Shown piece by piece: positions 22,751-31,697 of a stretch of 64,000 nt of DNA (position 1 is the stretch's first letter; the number at the start of each line of letters is the position of its first letter). The notes below the pieces were generated by a model, which was not told the origin of the DNA, made no database searches, and saw only the letters and a list, made by a program, of their open reading frames with translations. Source of the stretch: Thiocapsa sp. UBA6158. GTDB taxonomy: Bacteria; Pseudomonadota; Gammaproteobacteria; Chromatiales; Chromatiaceae. The stretch lies in NCBI RefSeq assembly GCF_002423035.1, contig NZ_DIUM01000072.1:1-64000 (forward strand), given 5' to 3'. The position numbers were made by a program, and so were the translations under genes.

Positions 22751-24004
22751 ATGGCTATCGAGAAGCACAGTACACCGATGCTTGATCAGCTCGAAACCGG
22801 CCCCTGGCCGAGCTTCATCTCGGGCATCAAGCGTCTCCGCGACGAGCATCCGGAGCCGCGCATCAATGAAATGACCAATGATCTGTTGGGTCAGCTAGAG
22901 CATTCATACGAGACCCGCAAAGGCTATTGGAAGGGCGGTACCGTTTCGGTCTTCGGTTACGGCGGAGGTATCATTCCGCGCTTCTCCGAGGTCGGCAAGG
23001 CATTCCCGAAATCCAAGGAATTCCACACGCTACGCGTCCAGCCGCCGGCAGGCAACCACTACTCTACCGGGATGCTACGCCAATTGGCCGACAGCTGGGA
23101 GAAGTGGGGCTCGGGCCTGGTGACCTTCCACGGTCAAACCGGGAATATCATGTTCATCGGTACGGATACCAAGAACACCCAGCACTTCTTCGACGAAATT
23201 AATGAATACGGCTGGGATCTCGGGGGCGCGGGTCCGTGCGTACGCACCGCGATGTCTTGCGTCGGTGCGGCACGCTGCGAGATGTCCTGCACGAACGAGC
23301 TGAAGGCGCACCGTGCGCTGGTCAACAATTTCGTCGATGACGTCCATCGCCCGGCGCTCCCCTACAAATTCAAGTTCAAAGTCTCGGGCTGCGCGAACGA
23401 CTGCCAAAACGCCATCGAGCGCTCCGACTTCGCCGTGCTCGGCACTTGGCGCGACGACATGAAGGTCGACCAGGCCGAGGTCAAGAACTACATCGCCGAC
23501 AAAGGTCGCCAGTACTACATCGACAACGTCATCACGCGCTGCCCGACCCAGGCGCTGAGCTTGACCGACGACAACACCCTAGTGGTCAACAACCGCGATT
23601 GCGTGCGCTGCATGCACTGTCTGAACGTCATGCCGAAGGCATTGCATCCGGGAGACGACAAGGGCGTGACCATCCTGATCGGCGGCAAGCGTACTCTGAA
23701 GATCGGCGACCTGATGGGGACTGTCGTCGTTCCCTTCAAGAAGCTCGAGACCGAAGAGGACTACGAGTCCATGGTCGAGCTCGCCGAAACCATCATCGAC
23801 TTCTGGGCGGAGAACGGCCTCGAGCATGAGCGTTGCGGCGAGATGATCGAGCGTATCGGCTTGGCCAACTTCCTCGACGGCATCGGCATCGAGCCGGATC
23901 CGAACATGCTGAGCCACCCGCGCCAAAGCTCCTATGTCCGACTGGACGGATGGGACGAGGCGGCGGAGGCTTGGTTCGAGCGTCAAGCCGAAGCCGGCAA
24001 GTAA
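22751..24004 (+). CDS. dsrA: Reverse-type dissimilatory sulfite reductase, alpha subunit
   Basis: A 417-residue subunit of cytoplasmic DsrAB, which oxidises sulfur bound to DsrC to sulfite in sulfur-globule-storing bacteria. The coupled sirohaem-[4Fe-4S] site uses Cys170 and Cys176 (CVGAARCEMSC region) and Cys214 and Cys218 (GCANDCQN). The ferredoxin domain has Cys264 and Cys284-x2-Cys287-x2-Cys290 (DCVRCMHC). The HSTPMLDQLETGPWPSFI N-terminus and the length are typical of the reverse (oxidative) type. It is the first gene of a fifteen-gene cluster on the plus strand. Confidence 0.97.
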   Translation: MAIEKHSTPMLDQLETGPWPSFISGIKRLRDEHPEPRINEMTNDLLGQLEHSYETRKGYWKGGTVSVFGYGGGIIPRFSEVGKAFPKSKEFHTLRVQPPAGNHYSTGMLRQLADSWEKWGSGLVTFHGQTGNIMFIGTDTKNTQHFFDEINEYGWDLGGAGPCVRTAMSCVGAARCEMSCTNELKAHRALVNNFVDDVHRPALPYKFKFKVSGCANDCQNAIERSDFAVLGTWRDDMKVDQAEVKNYIADKGRQYYIDNVITRCPTQALSLTDDNTLVVNNRDCVRCMHCLNVMPKALHPGDDKGVTILIGGKRTLKIGDLMGTVVVPFKKLETEEDYESMVELAETIIDFWAENGLEHERCGEMIERIGLANFLDGIGIEPDPNMLSHPRQSSYVRLDGWDEAAEAWFERQAEAGK

Positions 24005-24020
24005 ATCCGCAGCGACACCC

Positions 24021-24067
24021 CCAGTGCCGTGCTCGGGTTCATCGCGATCCCGATACGCGGGCACTGG
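24021..24067 (+). other. Two-level hairpin in dsrA-dsrB gap
   Basis: CCAGTGCC (24021-24028) pairs with GGCACTGG (24060-24067). Inside, TCGGG and CCCGA form a second stem. Being between genes that must be made in equal amounts, it is more likely an RNA-stability or processing element than a terminator. There is no U-tract. Confidence 0.55.
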
Positions 24068-24118
24068 CGGGTGCCGCCGACTGACTTACCATCAGACTGA
24101 ACTATTGGAGTAAAGGCG

Positions 24119-25189
24119 ATGGCAGACATGCGTGAGCCGATCGAATCCGGATGCCCCGATCCCTGGCAATACATGCATCCGATGATGCGTAAGAATTTCG
24201 GCCAGTGGAAATATCACGACCATCCTCGGCCTGGAGTACTGCTCCATGTCGCCTATAGCGGCGACAAGATCTGGACAGTCAAGGCGGGAACTCAGCGCAT
24301 CCTCGATGTGTTCACACTGCGCAAGCTGTGCGACATCGGCGACGAATTCGCCGAAGGCTACGTGCACTTCACGTTGCGCTCCAACATCGAGTACATGGTC
24401 ACGGACGAGGCGAAGGTCCAGCCACTGATCGACGCTTTGGAAGGCGCCGGATTCGTGGTCGGCGGGACTCAAAACTCGGTCGCAATGATCTCGCACACCC
24501 AGGGCTGGTTGCACTGCGACATCCCCGGCACCGACGCCTCGGGCGTGGTGAAGTCCATGATGGACGAGCTCATTGACGAGTTCCGCAACGCCAACATGCC
24601 CAATCGCGTGCACATCACGACCTCCTGCTGCCAGATCAACTGCGGCGGTCAGGGCGACATCGCGATCAACATCCAGCACACCAAGCCGCCGAAGATCAAC
24701 CACGATCTGGTCGCGAATGTCTGCGAGCGTCCCTCGGTGGTTGCGCGCTGCCCGGTTGCGGCGATTCGTCCGGCCATGGTCAACGGCAAGCCCTCGCTGG
24801 AAGTCGACGAGCGCAAATGCATCTGCTGCGGCGCCTGCTATCCGCCCTGTCCGCCCATGCAGATCAATGATGCGGAGCATTCCAAGCTGGCGATCTGGGT
24901 CGGCGGGAACCACTCCAACGCCCGCGGCAAGCCGACCTTCCAGAAGCTGGTCGCTGCCGGTATCCCGAACAATCCGCCGCGCTGGCCCGAGGCAACCGCC
25001 ATCGTCAAGCGTATCCTCAAGGCGTATAAAGAGGGCGCGCGGGATTGGGAGCGGGTCAACGAGTGGATCGAGCGCATCGGCTGGCCGCGTTTCTTCGAAG
25101 AGGTCGAGCTGCCCTTCACCAAGTATCACATCGATACCTGGCGCGGCGCACGGGCCAGCTTCAACAGCTCCTCGTACATCCGCTTCTGA
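24119..25189 (+). CDS. dsrB: Reverse-type dissimilatory sulfite reductase, beta subunit
   Basis: A 356-residue partner of DsrA in the alpha2-beta2 enzyme. Cysteines of the sirohaem/[4Fe-4S] region are in TTSCCQINCGG (Cys170, 171, 175). A ferredoxin-type cluster is formed by Cys211 and by Cys234, 237, 240 and 244 (CICCGACYPPC). The C-terminal FNSSSYIRF completes the DsrB pattern. The start at 24119 has GGAGTAAAG upstream. It lies 114 bp after dsrA with a hairpin between. Confidence 0.97.
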   Translation: MADMREPIESGCPDPWQYMHPMMRKNFGQWKYHDHPRPGVLLHVAYSGDKIWTVKAGTQRILDVFTLRKLCDIGDEFAEGYVHFTLRSNIEYMVTDEAKVQPLIDALEGAGFVVGGTQNSVAMISHTQGWLHCDIPGTDASGVVKSMMDELIDEFRNANMPNRVHITTSCCQINCGGQGDIAINIQHTKPPKINHDLVANVCERPSVVARCPVAAIRPAMVNGKPSLEVDERKCICCGACYPPCPPMQINDAEHSKLAIWVGGNHSNARGKPTFQKLVAAGIPNNPPRWPEATAIVKRILKAYKEGARDWERVNEWIERIGWPRFFEEVELPFTKYHIDTWRGARASFNSSSYIRF

Positions 25190-25242
25190 AGGCGGGCAGA
25201 GGGATCGGTTCAAGAGCTATCGCAATCAGTCGAGAGGTCGGC

Positions 25243-25635
25243 ATGAAGTTCGCACTTCAGATCAACGAGGGACCCTATCAGCACCAGTCATCCGACTCGG
25301 CCTATCAATTTGCCAAGGCGGCGCTGGAGAAGGGGCACGAGATCTTTCGGGTCTTCTTCTATCACGACGGGGTCAATAACTCGACGCGTCTGACGACACC
25401 GCCGCAGGACGATCGTCATATCGTCAATCGTTGGGCGGAGTTGGCCGAGCAGTACAACCTCGATCTGGTGGTCTGCGTGGCCGCGGCTCAGCGCCGCGGA
25501 ATCGTCGACGAGGGCGAAGCGAGCCGCAACGGCAAGGACGCCACCAACATTCATCCCAAGTTCCGCATCTCCGGACTCGGGCAGCTGGTCGAGGCGGCCA
25601 TTCAAGCCGACCGTCTCGTCGTCTTCGGCGACTAA
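25243..25635 (+). CDS. dsrE: Sulfur carrier DsrE
   Basis: A 130-residue subunit of the cytoplasmic DsrE2F2H2 sulfurtransferase, which loads persulfide sulfur onto DsrC. The active Cys78 is present (DLVVCVAAAQRRG), matching the essential Cys of the Allochromatium protein. The frame runs from MKFALQINEGPYQ at the ATG at 25243, preceded by GAGAGG. It is close behind dsrB (53 bp) and 12 bp before dsrF. Confidence 0.96.
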   Translation: MKFALQINEGPYQHQSSDSAYQFAKAALEKGHEIFRVFFYHDGVNNSTRLTTPPQDDRHIVNRWAELAEQYNLDLVVCVAAAQRRGIVDEGEASRNGKDATNIHPKFRISGLGQLVEAAIQADRLVVFGD

Positions 25636-25647
25636 AGGAGAGCTGAG

Positions 25648-26058
25648 ATGTCGGAAGTCGTGAAGAAATTCATGTACCTCAATCGCAAGGCGCCGTACGG
25701 GACCATCTACGCCTGGGAGGCACTAGAGGTGGTGCTGATCGGGGCCGCCTTCGATCAGGACGTCAGCGTCATGTTCATCGACGATGGGGTCTATCAGCTC
25801 ACCAAGGGCCAAGATACCAAGGCGATCGGCATGAAGAACTTCTCGCCGACCTTCCGGACCCTGGGCGACTACGAGGTGAAGAAGATCTTCGTGGATCGTG
25901 CCTCGCTGGAAGCCCGCGGTTTGTCTCAGGACGATCTGGTCGAGATCGCCTGGGAGGACTTCGAGACCGAAGAAGAGATCGAGAACATCGTCGAGGTGAT
26001 CGATTCGGCCCGCGTGGGCGAGTTGATGAACGAATCCGATGCGATCTTCAGCTTCTAG
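25648..26058 (+). CDS. dsrF: DsrF, DsrE-like subunit without active cysteine
   Basis: A 136-residue DsrEFH subunit of the TusC/DsrF family (MSEVVKKFMYLNRKAPYGTIYAWEALEVVLIGAAFDQDVS in parts). It has the DsrE fold but no conserved sulfur-carrying cysteine, as expected for DsrF, and is structural. AAAGGAG precedes the ATG. Confidence 0.96.
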   Translation: MSEVVKKFMYLNRKAPYGTIYAWEALEVVLIGAAFDQDVSVMFIDDGVYQLTKGQDTKAIGMKNFSPTFRTLGDYEVKKIFVDRASLEARGLSQDDLVEIAWEDFETEEEIENIVEVIDSARVGELMNESDAIFSF

Positions 26059-26067
26059 GGGGAAGTC

Positions 26068-26376
26068 ATGAGTATTCTGCACACCGTCAACAAGTCCCCG
26101 TTCGAGCGCAACGCGCTTGAGTCCTGTCTGAAGTTCGCCACCGACGGGTCGGCCTTGTTGCTGTTTGAAGACGGCGTTTACGCGGCCCTTAAAGGGACCG
26201 CCGTCGAACCCCATGTGAACGATGCGCTCGCCCGCTTGAAGGTCTATGTTCTGGGCCCTGATCTGCAGGCGCGCGGCTTCTCCGCGGAGCGCATCATCGA
26301 GGGTGTCAGCGTCGTGGACTATGCCGGATTCGTGGATCTTGCCGCGGAAAACGGGAAAGTTCAGGCCTGGTTGTAG
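26068..26376 (+). CDS. dsrH: DsrH subunit of DsrEFH
   Basis: A 102-residue TusB/DsrH-family subunit with Cys20 (ALESCLKFATDG), the position reported as conserved in DsrH. It completes the DsrEFH heterohexamer that exchanges sulfur with DsrC. GGGGGAAG precedes the start, 9 bp after dsrF. Confidence 0.96.
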   Translation: MSILHTVNKSPFERNALESCLKFATDGSALLLFEDGVYAALKGTAVEPHVNDALARLKVYVLGPDLQARGFSAERIIEGVSVVDYAGFVDLAAENGKVQAWL

Positions 26377-26404
26377 TTTTTTAGAAACCGATAGGAGTAT
26401 CGAG

Positions 26405-26743
26405 ATGTCAGACACGATCGAAGTCGACGGCAAGCAATACGGTGTAGACGAGGAAGGTTACCTGGCCAATCTGAACGATTGGGTGCCGGGTATCGCCACC
26501 GTCATGGCGGCGCAGGACAACATCGAGTTGACCGACGAGCACTGGGACATCATCAATTTCCTGCGCGAGTATTACGAGGAGTACCAGATCGCTCCCGCCG
26601 TGCGCGTGCTCACCAAGGCGGTCGGCAAGAAGCTCGGCAAGGACAAGGGCAACAGCAAGTATCTCTACAGCTTGTTCCCCTATGGACCGGCCAAGCAGGC
26701 ATGCCGTTTCGCCGGCCTCCCGAAGCCGACCGGCTGCGTCTGA
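26405..26743 (+). CDS. dsrC: DsrC, sulfur-carrying substrate protein of DsrAB
   Basis: A 112-residue small protein with a helix-turn-helix-like core and the mobile C-terminal arm ACRFAGLPKPTGCV. It carries Cys100 and the penultimate Cys111, which bind persulfide and form the trisulfide handled by DsrAB and DsrK. AGGAGT lies before the ATG at 26405. A strong hairpin follows 14 bp after the stop. A Cys-less paralogue lies at 18917-19255. Confidence 0.97.
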   Translation: MSDTIEVDGKQYGVDEEGYLANLNDWVPGIATVMAAQDNIELTDEHWDIINFLREYYEEYQIAPAVRVLTKAVGKKLGKDKGNSKYLYSLFPYGPAKQACRFAGLPKPTGCV

Positions 26744-26757
26744 TCCGTCAGCCGTGA

Positions 26758-26791
26758 CCGGGGGCGGGCTCTTTGCGAGCTCGCCCCCCGG
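26758..26791 (+). other. Strong GC-rich hairpin downstream of dsrC
   Basis: CCGGGGGCGGGCTC (26758-26771) pairs over almost its whole length with GAGCTCGCCCCCCGG (26777-26791) across a 5-nt loop. No U-tract follows. The position at the dsrC-dsrM boundary suggests 3'-end stabilisation or partial attenuation, raising DsrC over the membrane-complex genes. Confidence 0.7.
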
Positions 26792-26822
26792 CGACTCTCC
26801 GATCCACTGAGGTACCAGGCAC

Positions 26823-27554
26823 ATGTCGTTCCTGACCATGGTCTACGCCTATCTGTACTACTTCGCGGCTCTGGTCCTGTTGGCCGGCTTGACCTTCAAG
26901 GTCACCCAGTATGCGCGCACCCCGGCACCGCTGAAGATTCCCACGACACCGGCACCGACCACCCGCAGCGGGGTCGTGTTCAGAATGACCCGCGAGGTTG
27001 TTCTATTCGAGAGCCTGTTTCGCGGCAACAAGTGGACCTGGATCTTCGGTTGGATCTTTCACTTCGGACTCTTTCTCGTTACGTTGCGTCATCTGCGCTA
27101 TTTCATGGAGCCGGTGTGGTTGCCGATCGAGCTGGTCCAGCCCTTTGGAATCTATGGCGGCATGGCGATGGTCGTGGGTCTTGCGGGCTTGTGGGCGCGA
27201 CGTTTCTTCGTCGACCGAGTACGTTACATCTCCTCGCCCTCGGATCATCTGATTCTGGCGCTGCTGATCGCGATCGGCAGCACCGGTTTGCTCATGAAGT
27301 TTGTCTTTCACACCGACGTGGTCGCGGTGAAGTCATTCTTCATCGGGCTCTACAGATTCGACCCGCAGCCTCTGCCCGGCGATCCGCTGCTACTGCTGCA
27401 CCTCTTTCTCGTGGCCGCGTTGATGATCATTTTCCCCTACAGCAAGCTGCTTCATGCGCCGGGTCTCTTCTTCAGTCCCAGCCGCAATCAGGTCGACAAC
27501 CCGCGCGAGCGCAGACACATTGCGCCGTGGGCGAAACGCCTCGAGCAGGAATAG
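26823..27554 (+). CDS. dsrM: DsrM, cytochrome b-type membrane subunit
   Basis: A 243-residue integral membrane protein with about five helices (YAYLYYFAALVLLAGLTF, WIFGWIFHFGLFLVTLRHLRYF, GGMAMVVGLAGLW, LILALLIAIGSTGLLM, LLLHLFLVAALMIIFPYSKLLHAPG). Histidines in helices 2 and 5 suit haem b ligation, as in the NarI-like DsrM. It passes electrons between DsrK and the quinone pool or DsrJ/O/P. It begins the dsrMKLJOP part. Confidence 0.95.
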   Translation: MSFLTMVYAYLYYFAALVLLAGLTFKVTQYARTPAPLKIPTTPAPTTRSGVVFRMTREVVLFESLFRGNKWTWIFGWIFHFGLFLVTLRHLRYFMEPVWLPIELVQPFGIYGGMAMVVGLAGLWARRFFVDRVRYISSPSDHLILALLIAIGSTGLLMKFVFHTDVVAVKSFFIGLYRFDPQPLPGDPLLLLHLFLVAALMIIFPYSKLLHAPGLFFSPSRNQVDNPRERRHIAPWAKRLEQE

Positions 27555-27592
27555 ATTTTTCGCGCCATCCCGTCCGCAGCAAAGGTTGATCC

Positions 27593-29128
27593 ATGGCTAA
27601 GGCAACGTTTGAAGTTCCCGAGCTGAGTCAGTACCTCGACGTCCCGCCCGTGACGCCGCAGACCATGGCTCACAGCAAGCCGTTTGTGGCCAAGCCCGAG
27701 TTCCAGGCGCCCCTCGGTTTTCCCGGCGAGCTCATGGACGACTGGCAGGAGAAGGCACTCGACAAGATGGGTGAACTTCTCGGAAAGTATCGCTCGTTGC
27801 GGGTCTATCTGGACTCCTGCGTTAAATGCGGTTCCTGTACCGACAAGTGTCATTACTATCTGGGCACCAAGGATCCGAAGAACATGCCGGTCGGTCGGCA
27901 GGACCTGATGCGCAAGGTCTACCGGCGTTACTTTACCCTGGCGGGCAAGCTGTTTCCGAAGCTGGTCGGGGCCGAGGACTTCACCAAAGAAGTGCTCGAC
28001 GATTGGTACAGCTACTATCACCAGTGCTCGCAGTGTCGACGCTGCTCGGTCTTCTGTCCCTACGGGATCGACACGGCCGAGATCTCCATGGCCGCACGCG
28101 AGATCATGGACAGTATCGGTGTGGGGCAGAAGTACTGCAACGAGATCATTAGCAAAGTCTATACCATCGGCAATAATCTGGGCCTGCCCGGACCCGCATT
28201 GAGAGACACCCTCGAGGGCTTGGAAGAGGACGTCCTCGACGACACGGGTGTTGCCGTGCGCTACCCGATCGATGAGGTCGGCGCCGAGATCCTTCTGGTC
28301 ACGCCCTCGGCGGACTTTTTCGCGGAGCCCCATGTCGACGGATTGATCGGCTACGGCAAGGTGTTTCACGAGGCGGGAGTCTCTTGGACGCTCAGCTCGC
28401 ACGCCTCCGAGGCGGCGAACTTCGGCATGTTCATCGGCTCCTACGAGAACATGCGTCGGGTCGCCCAACGGATCCGCGAGGCCGCTATCCAGCTCAAGGT
28501 CAAGCGCATCGTTTTCGGCGAATGCGGCCACGCCTGGCGCGTTGCCTACAGTTTTCTGAACACCTTGGCAGGGCCCTGGGATTTCCTCGATCCGCGTTAT
28601 CCGGTGCCGCAGCACATCTGCGAGTTCACCTATGACCTGATCCAGGAAGGTAAGTTGACCTTCGACAAAGGCGAGAACGACGACAAGGTTTTAACCTATC
28701 ACGACAGTTGCAACGTCGCCCGTGCCTCGCGCATGGGCAATACGCCCGGCGGGCAGTTCGAGATCCCGCGCGCGATCATCCGGGCGACCTGCAATCACTT
28801 CTACGACATGGACGAGGACACCATCCGCGACCGGACCTTCTGCTGCGGCGGCGGCGGCGGATTGTTGACGGACGACCTGATGGAGTTGCGTGTCAAGGGC
28901 GCCAAACCACGCGTGGAGGCCCTGAACAACGTGATGCTCGAAAAGGGCGTGACGCACATGGCCGCCATCTGCGCCATCTGCAAGAGCCAGTTCACGAAGG
29001 TCCTGCCGTATTACGGTATGGAGATGGATCAGATCGTCAGTCTGCACCAATTGGTGTCCAACGCCATCGTGCTGACTCCTGTCCTGGACGATGAGGACGA
29101 CGAAGAAGAGGCAGAGGAGGCCGCCTGA
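27593..29128 (+). CDS. dsrK: DsrK, HdrD-like iron-sulfur subunit
   Basis: A 511-residue cytoplasm-facing subunit of DsrMKJOP. Two ferredoxin motifs, CVKCGSCTDKC and CSQCRRCSVFC, are followed by two CCG-type domains (SFxxCGHAW region and CCGGGGGL near residue 421) that hold the noncubane [4Fe-4S] cluster used to reduce or oxidise the DsrC disulfide/trisulfide. An acidic tail (DEDDEEEAEEAA) ends the protein. Length is normal for the family. Confidence 0.95.
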   Translation: MAKATFEVPELSQYLDVPPVTPQTMAHSKPFVAKPEFQAPLGFPGELMDDWQEKALDKMGELLGKYRSLRVYLDSCVKCGSCTDKCHYYLGTKDPKNMPVGRQDLMRKVYRRYFTLAGKLFPKLVGAEDFTKEVLDDWYSYYHQCSQCRRCSVFCPYGIDTAEISMAAREIMDSIGVGQKYCNEIISKVYTIGNNLGLPGPALRDTLEGLEEDVLDDTGVAVRYPIDEVGAEILLVTPSADFFAEPHVDGLIGYGKVFHEAGVSWTLSSHASEAANFGMFIGSYENMRRVAQRIREAAIQLKVKRIVFGECGHAWRVAYSFLNTLAGPWDFLDPRYPVPQHICEFTYDLIQEGKLTFDKGENDDKVLTYHDSCNVARASRMGNTPGGQFEIPRAIIRATCNHFYDMDEDTIRDRTFCCGGGGGLLTDDLMELRVKGAKPRVEALNNVMLEKGVTHMAAICAICKSQFTKVLPYYGMEMDQIVSLHQLVSNAIVLTPVLDDEDDEEEAEEAA

Positions 29129-29196
29129 CCCCGGCAGGCTTGCGCCGCAAGGCGCAGGTCTCCCCGAAGGCCCCGAGCTGCGAGCTGATACGAACC

Positions 29197-29215
29197 CCCT
29201 GATGATGTATCAGGG
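29197..29215 (+). other. Hairpin just upstream of dsrL
   Basis: CCCTGAT (29197-29203) and ATCAGGG (29209-29215) form a perfect 7-bp stem, 12 nt before the dsrL ribosome site. A smaller TGCGCC-GCAA-GGCGCA hairpin lies in the same dsrK-dsrL gap. Possible processing or translational control element. Confidence 0.55.
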
Positions 29216-29241
29216 TTCAACCGGTACGGAGAGTGATCGAC

Positions 29242-31206
29242 ATGGCGACTTCAACCGACGAAATGAAGACCAAACCTTCCTGGCGCCGTTTCGAGGACGG
29301 TCAGCACGAGTGGGACAAGTGGACTGACAAGATCTTCGTTCAGGACACATCGCACAAATGCCCGACCTATGTGCACAAAACGCCGCCGTGTCAGGGCAGC
29401 TGTCCGTCGGGCGAAGATATTCGCGGCTGGCTGCAGATCGTGCGCGGAATGGAGAAGCCGCCGCTCGGGATGGACTATCACGAGTATGCCTTCCGCCGTT
29501 CGACCGACGCCAACCCCTTCCCCTCGATGATGGGACGCGTTTGTCCGGCGCCCTGCCAAGACGGCTGTAACCGCAACGCCTTGGAAGACTTCGTCGGGAT
29601 CAACGCAGTCGAGCAGTTCATCGGCGACACCGCCATCGAGAAGGGCTACCGATTCGAGGCCGCTCCGGCCGACACCGGCAAGCGCGTCGCCATCATCGGC
29701 GGTGGTCCGGCCGGTCTCGCAGCGGCCTACCAGCTGCGCCGCAAAGGCCACGCCGCGACCATCTTCGAGGCCAACGACGGACTCGGCGGGATGTTTTTCT
29801 ACGGCATCCCCGGCTACCGCGTGCCGCGCGACAAGCTCAACGCCGAGATCCAGCGCATCCTCGACATGGGCCAGATCGAGGTCCGTCTGAAGACTAAGGT
29901 CGGCACCGATATTTCCATCGAGCAGCTCGAGAAGGACTTCGATGCCGTGCTCTGGGCGATCGGCTGCCAGAGCGGGCGCGGTCTTCCCGTCCCCGGCTGG
30001 CAGGGCACGCCGAACTGCGTCTCCGGTGTCGCCTTCCTGAAGGCCTTCAACGAAGGTCGCATGAAGATCACCGCCGAGAAGGTCGTGTGCGTCGGCGGCG
30101 GCGATACCTCGATCGACGTCGTCTCGGTGGCGCGCCGGCTCGGTCACATCACCAAGACCGGCCCTAAGGATCTGCCCGAGACCGTCATCCACGACGGTTA
30201 CGTCGCGCATGATGCGGCCATGACCGCTGCGGCCGAAGGCGCCGATGTCACGCTGACCTCGCTCTTCACGCGCGACAAGATGACGGCCTCCGAGCATGAG
30301 GTTCACGATGCGACCCAGGAGGGCGTCACGATCCTCGACGGCGTCATGCCGCTGGAGGTCATGCTCGGCGAGAACGGGCGTGCGACCGGACTGCGCGTTG
30401 CCGACTGCCAAATGGTCGACGGCCGTCCGACCCCGGTCGACGGCACCGAGCGCATCCTCGCGGCCGATCTCATCGTCGCCGCGATCGGTCAGGGCGGCGA
30501 TCTGTCCGGCCTCGAGGAGCTCGACAACGGGCGCGGTCTGATGAACGCCGATAAGTTCTACCAGGTGCCGAACAAGCCCGGTCACTTCGTCGCGGGCGAC
30601 ATCATCCGTCCGCATCTGCTGACGACGGCCATCGGCCAGGCGTCCATCGCGGTCGACTCCATCGACGAGTATGTCCGTCATGTCGAGCACAAGCGTCGCC
30701 CCAAGGTCGACGTGCATCACTTCAATCTGCTCGAAAAAATGGCCGAGGCGAATCTCGCGCCCGAGGCGTTTGTTCCCGACGAGCGCGGCGATATGCGCGG
30801 AACCTCGAGTGCGAACTACGCGATCCACAACTACGAGGATCGCTCGGGTGCCGAGGTCATTCCGCATGAGGAGCTCTTCCTCGGCCACTTCAACTTCCAT
30901 CCCCGCAATCTGCGCAAGGAAGATGTGCCGAGTTCCGAGGACGTGCTCGGTCACTTCAAGGAGCGCGTGATCGGTCTCGCCGAGGCCGAGGCGATCGACG
31001 AGGCCAAGCGTTGCATGAGCTGCGGCATGTGCTTCGAGTGCGACAACTGCGTGATCTTCTGCCCGCAAGACGCCGTCTTCCGGGTCGACAAGAACAGCCG
31101 GACCACCGGGCGCTACGTGGACACCGACTATGCCAAGTGCATCGGCTGTCATATCTGTGCCGATGTCTGCCCGACCGGCTACATCAAGATGGGTCTCGGC
31201 GAGTAA
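29242..31206 (+). CDS. dsrL: DsrL, NAD(P)H-linked iron-sulfur flavoprotein
   Basis: A 654-residue GltD-like oxidoreductase that works with DsrAB in sulfur oxidation and takes electrons to NAD(P)+. N-terminal cysteines (CPTYVHKTPPCQGSCPSG) bind an Fe-S cluster. The FAD Rossmann motif is GGGPAGLAAAYQLRRKGH and the NAD(P)H motif is VCVGGGDTSIDVVSVARR. C-terminal ferredoxins are CMSCGMCFECDNCVIFC and CIGCHICADVC. The ATG at 29242 is used because GGAG lies 10 nt before it; the upstream in-frame GTG at 29233 sits on the ribosome site. Confidence 0.95.
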   Translation: MATSTDEMKTKPSWRRFEDGQHEWDKWTDKIFVQDTSHKCPTYVHKTPPCQGSCPSGEDIRGWLQIVRGMEKPPLGMDYHEYAFRRSTDANPFPSMMGRVCPAPCQDGCNRNALEDFVGINAVEQFIGDTAIEKGYRFEAAPADTGKRVAIIGGGPAGLAAAYQLRRKGHAATIFEANDGLGGMFFYGIPGYRVPRDKLNAEIQRILDMGQIEVRLKTKVGTDISIEQLEKDFDAVLWAIGCQSGRGLPVPGWQGTPNCVSGVAFLKAFNEGRMKITAEKVVCVGGGDTSIDVVSVARRLGHITKTGPKDLPETVIHDGYVAHDAAMTAAAEGADVTLTSLFTRDKMTASEHEVHDATQEGVTILDGVMPLEVMLGENGRATGLRVADCQMVDGRPTPVDGTERILAADLIVAAIGQGGDLSGLEELDNGRGLMNADKFYQVPNKPGHFVAGDIIRPHLLTTAIGQASIAVDSIDEYVRHVEHKRRPKVDVHHFNLLEKMAEANLAPEAFVPDERGDMRGTSSANYAIHNYEDRSGAEVIPHEELFLGHFNFHPRNLRKEDVPSSEDVLGHFKERVIGLAEAEAIDEAKRCMSCGMCFECDNCVIFCPQDAVFRVDKNSRTTGRYVDTDYAKCIGCHICADVCPTGYIKMGLGE

Positions 31207-31222
31207 GCAGGTGGAGGCGTCG

Positions 31223-31696
31223 ATGGCAAAAGCCGCAGTGAGAGCTGGCCTCGTCGCCGTTGGATTGGCTTGGGTGCTGATCGCCCAAGTCGTCCTGGCG
31301 GCCGACGCGAAGACTTACGTGCTCGAGGGGTCCAAGGCAGCGGCCTTGGAATCCTGTGTCGAGCCGACCGATGTGATGCGTCGCAAGCACATGGAGCTCA
31401 TCAAGCACCAGCGCGACGAGACGGTCCACGGCGGGATCCGTTCCAGCAAGCACAGTCTCGCCGGTTGTGTGGAGTGTCACATCCGCTCCGACGCGGAGGA
31501 TGTGCCGCAACCGATTCATCACAAGGAAGAGTTCTGCGGCGCCTGTCATGCCTTCACGGCCGTCAACCTGAACTGCTTCGACTGCCACGCATCCGTGCCC
31601 AGAGGGCCGGGCGCCGAGCGGGCGGCGCACGCCGCCTTTCAAGCCGTCGGCGTGGATCGATCGGTTCAGGCTCGACCTGATGGGGAAGACCACTGA
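31223..31696 (+). CDS. dsrJ: DsrJ, periplasmic triheme cytochrome c
   Basis: A 157-residue periplasmic subunit of DsrMKJOP. An uncleaved or cleavable signal helix spans residues 8-27 (AGLVAVGLAWVLIAQVVLAA). Three haem c sites are CVECH (82-86), CGACH (105-109) and CFDCH (118-122). Cys45 (LESCVEPTD) is the candidate for the unusual His/Cys haem ligation described for this protein. GGTGGAGG precedes the ATG at 31223. Confidence 0.95.
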   Translation: MAKAAVRAGLVAVGLAWVLIAQVVLAADAKTYVLEGSKAAALESCVEPTDVMRRKHMELIKHQRDETVHGGIRSSKHSLAGCVECHIRSDAEDVPQPIHHKEEFCGACHAFTAVNLNCFDCHASVPRGPGAERAAHAAFQAVGVDRSVQARPDGEDH

Positions 31697-31697
31697 G

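Noticed and set aside
29251..31152. 633-codon open frame antisense to dsrL
   Set aside because: DsrL has complete FAD, NAD(P)H and ferredoxin motifs; the antisense frame has none and arises from GC-rich third positions.
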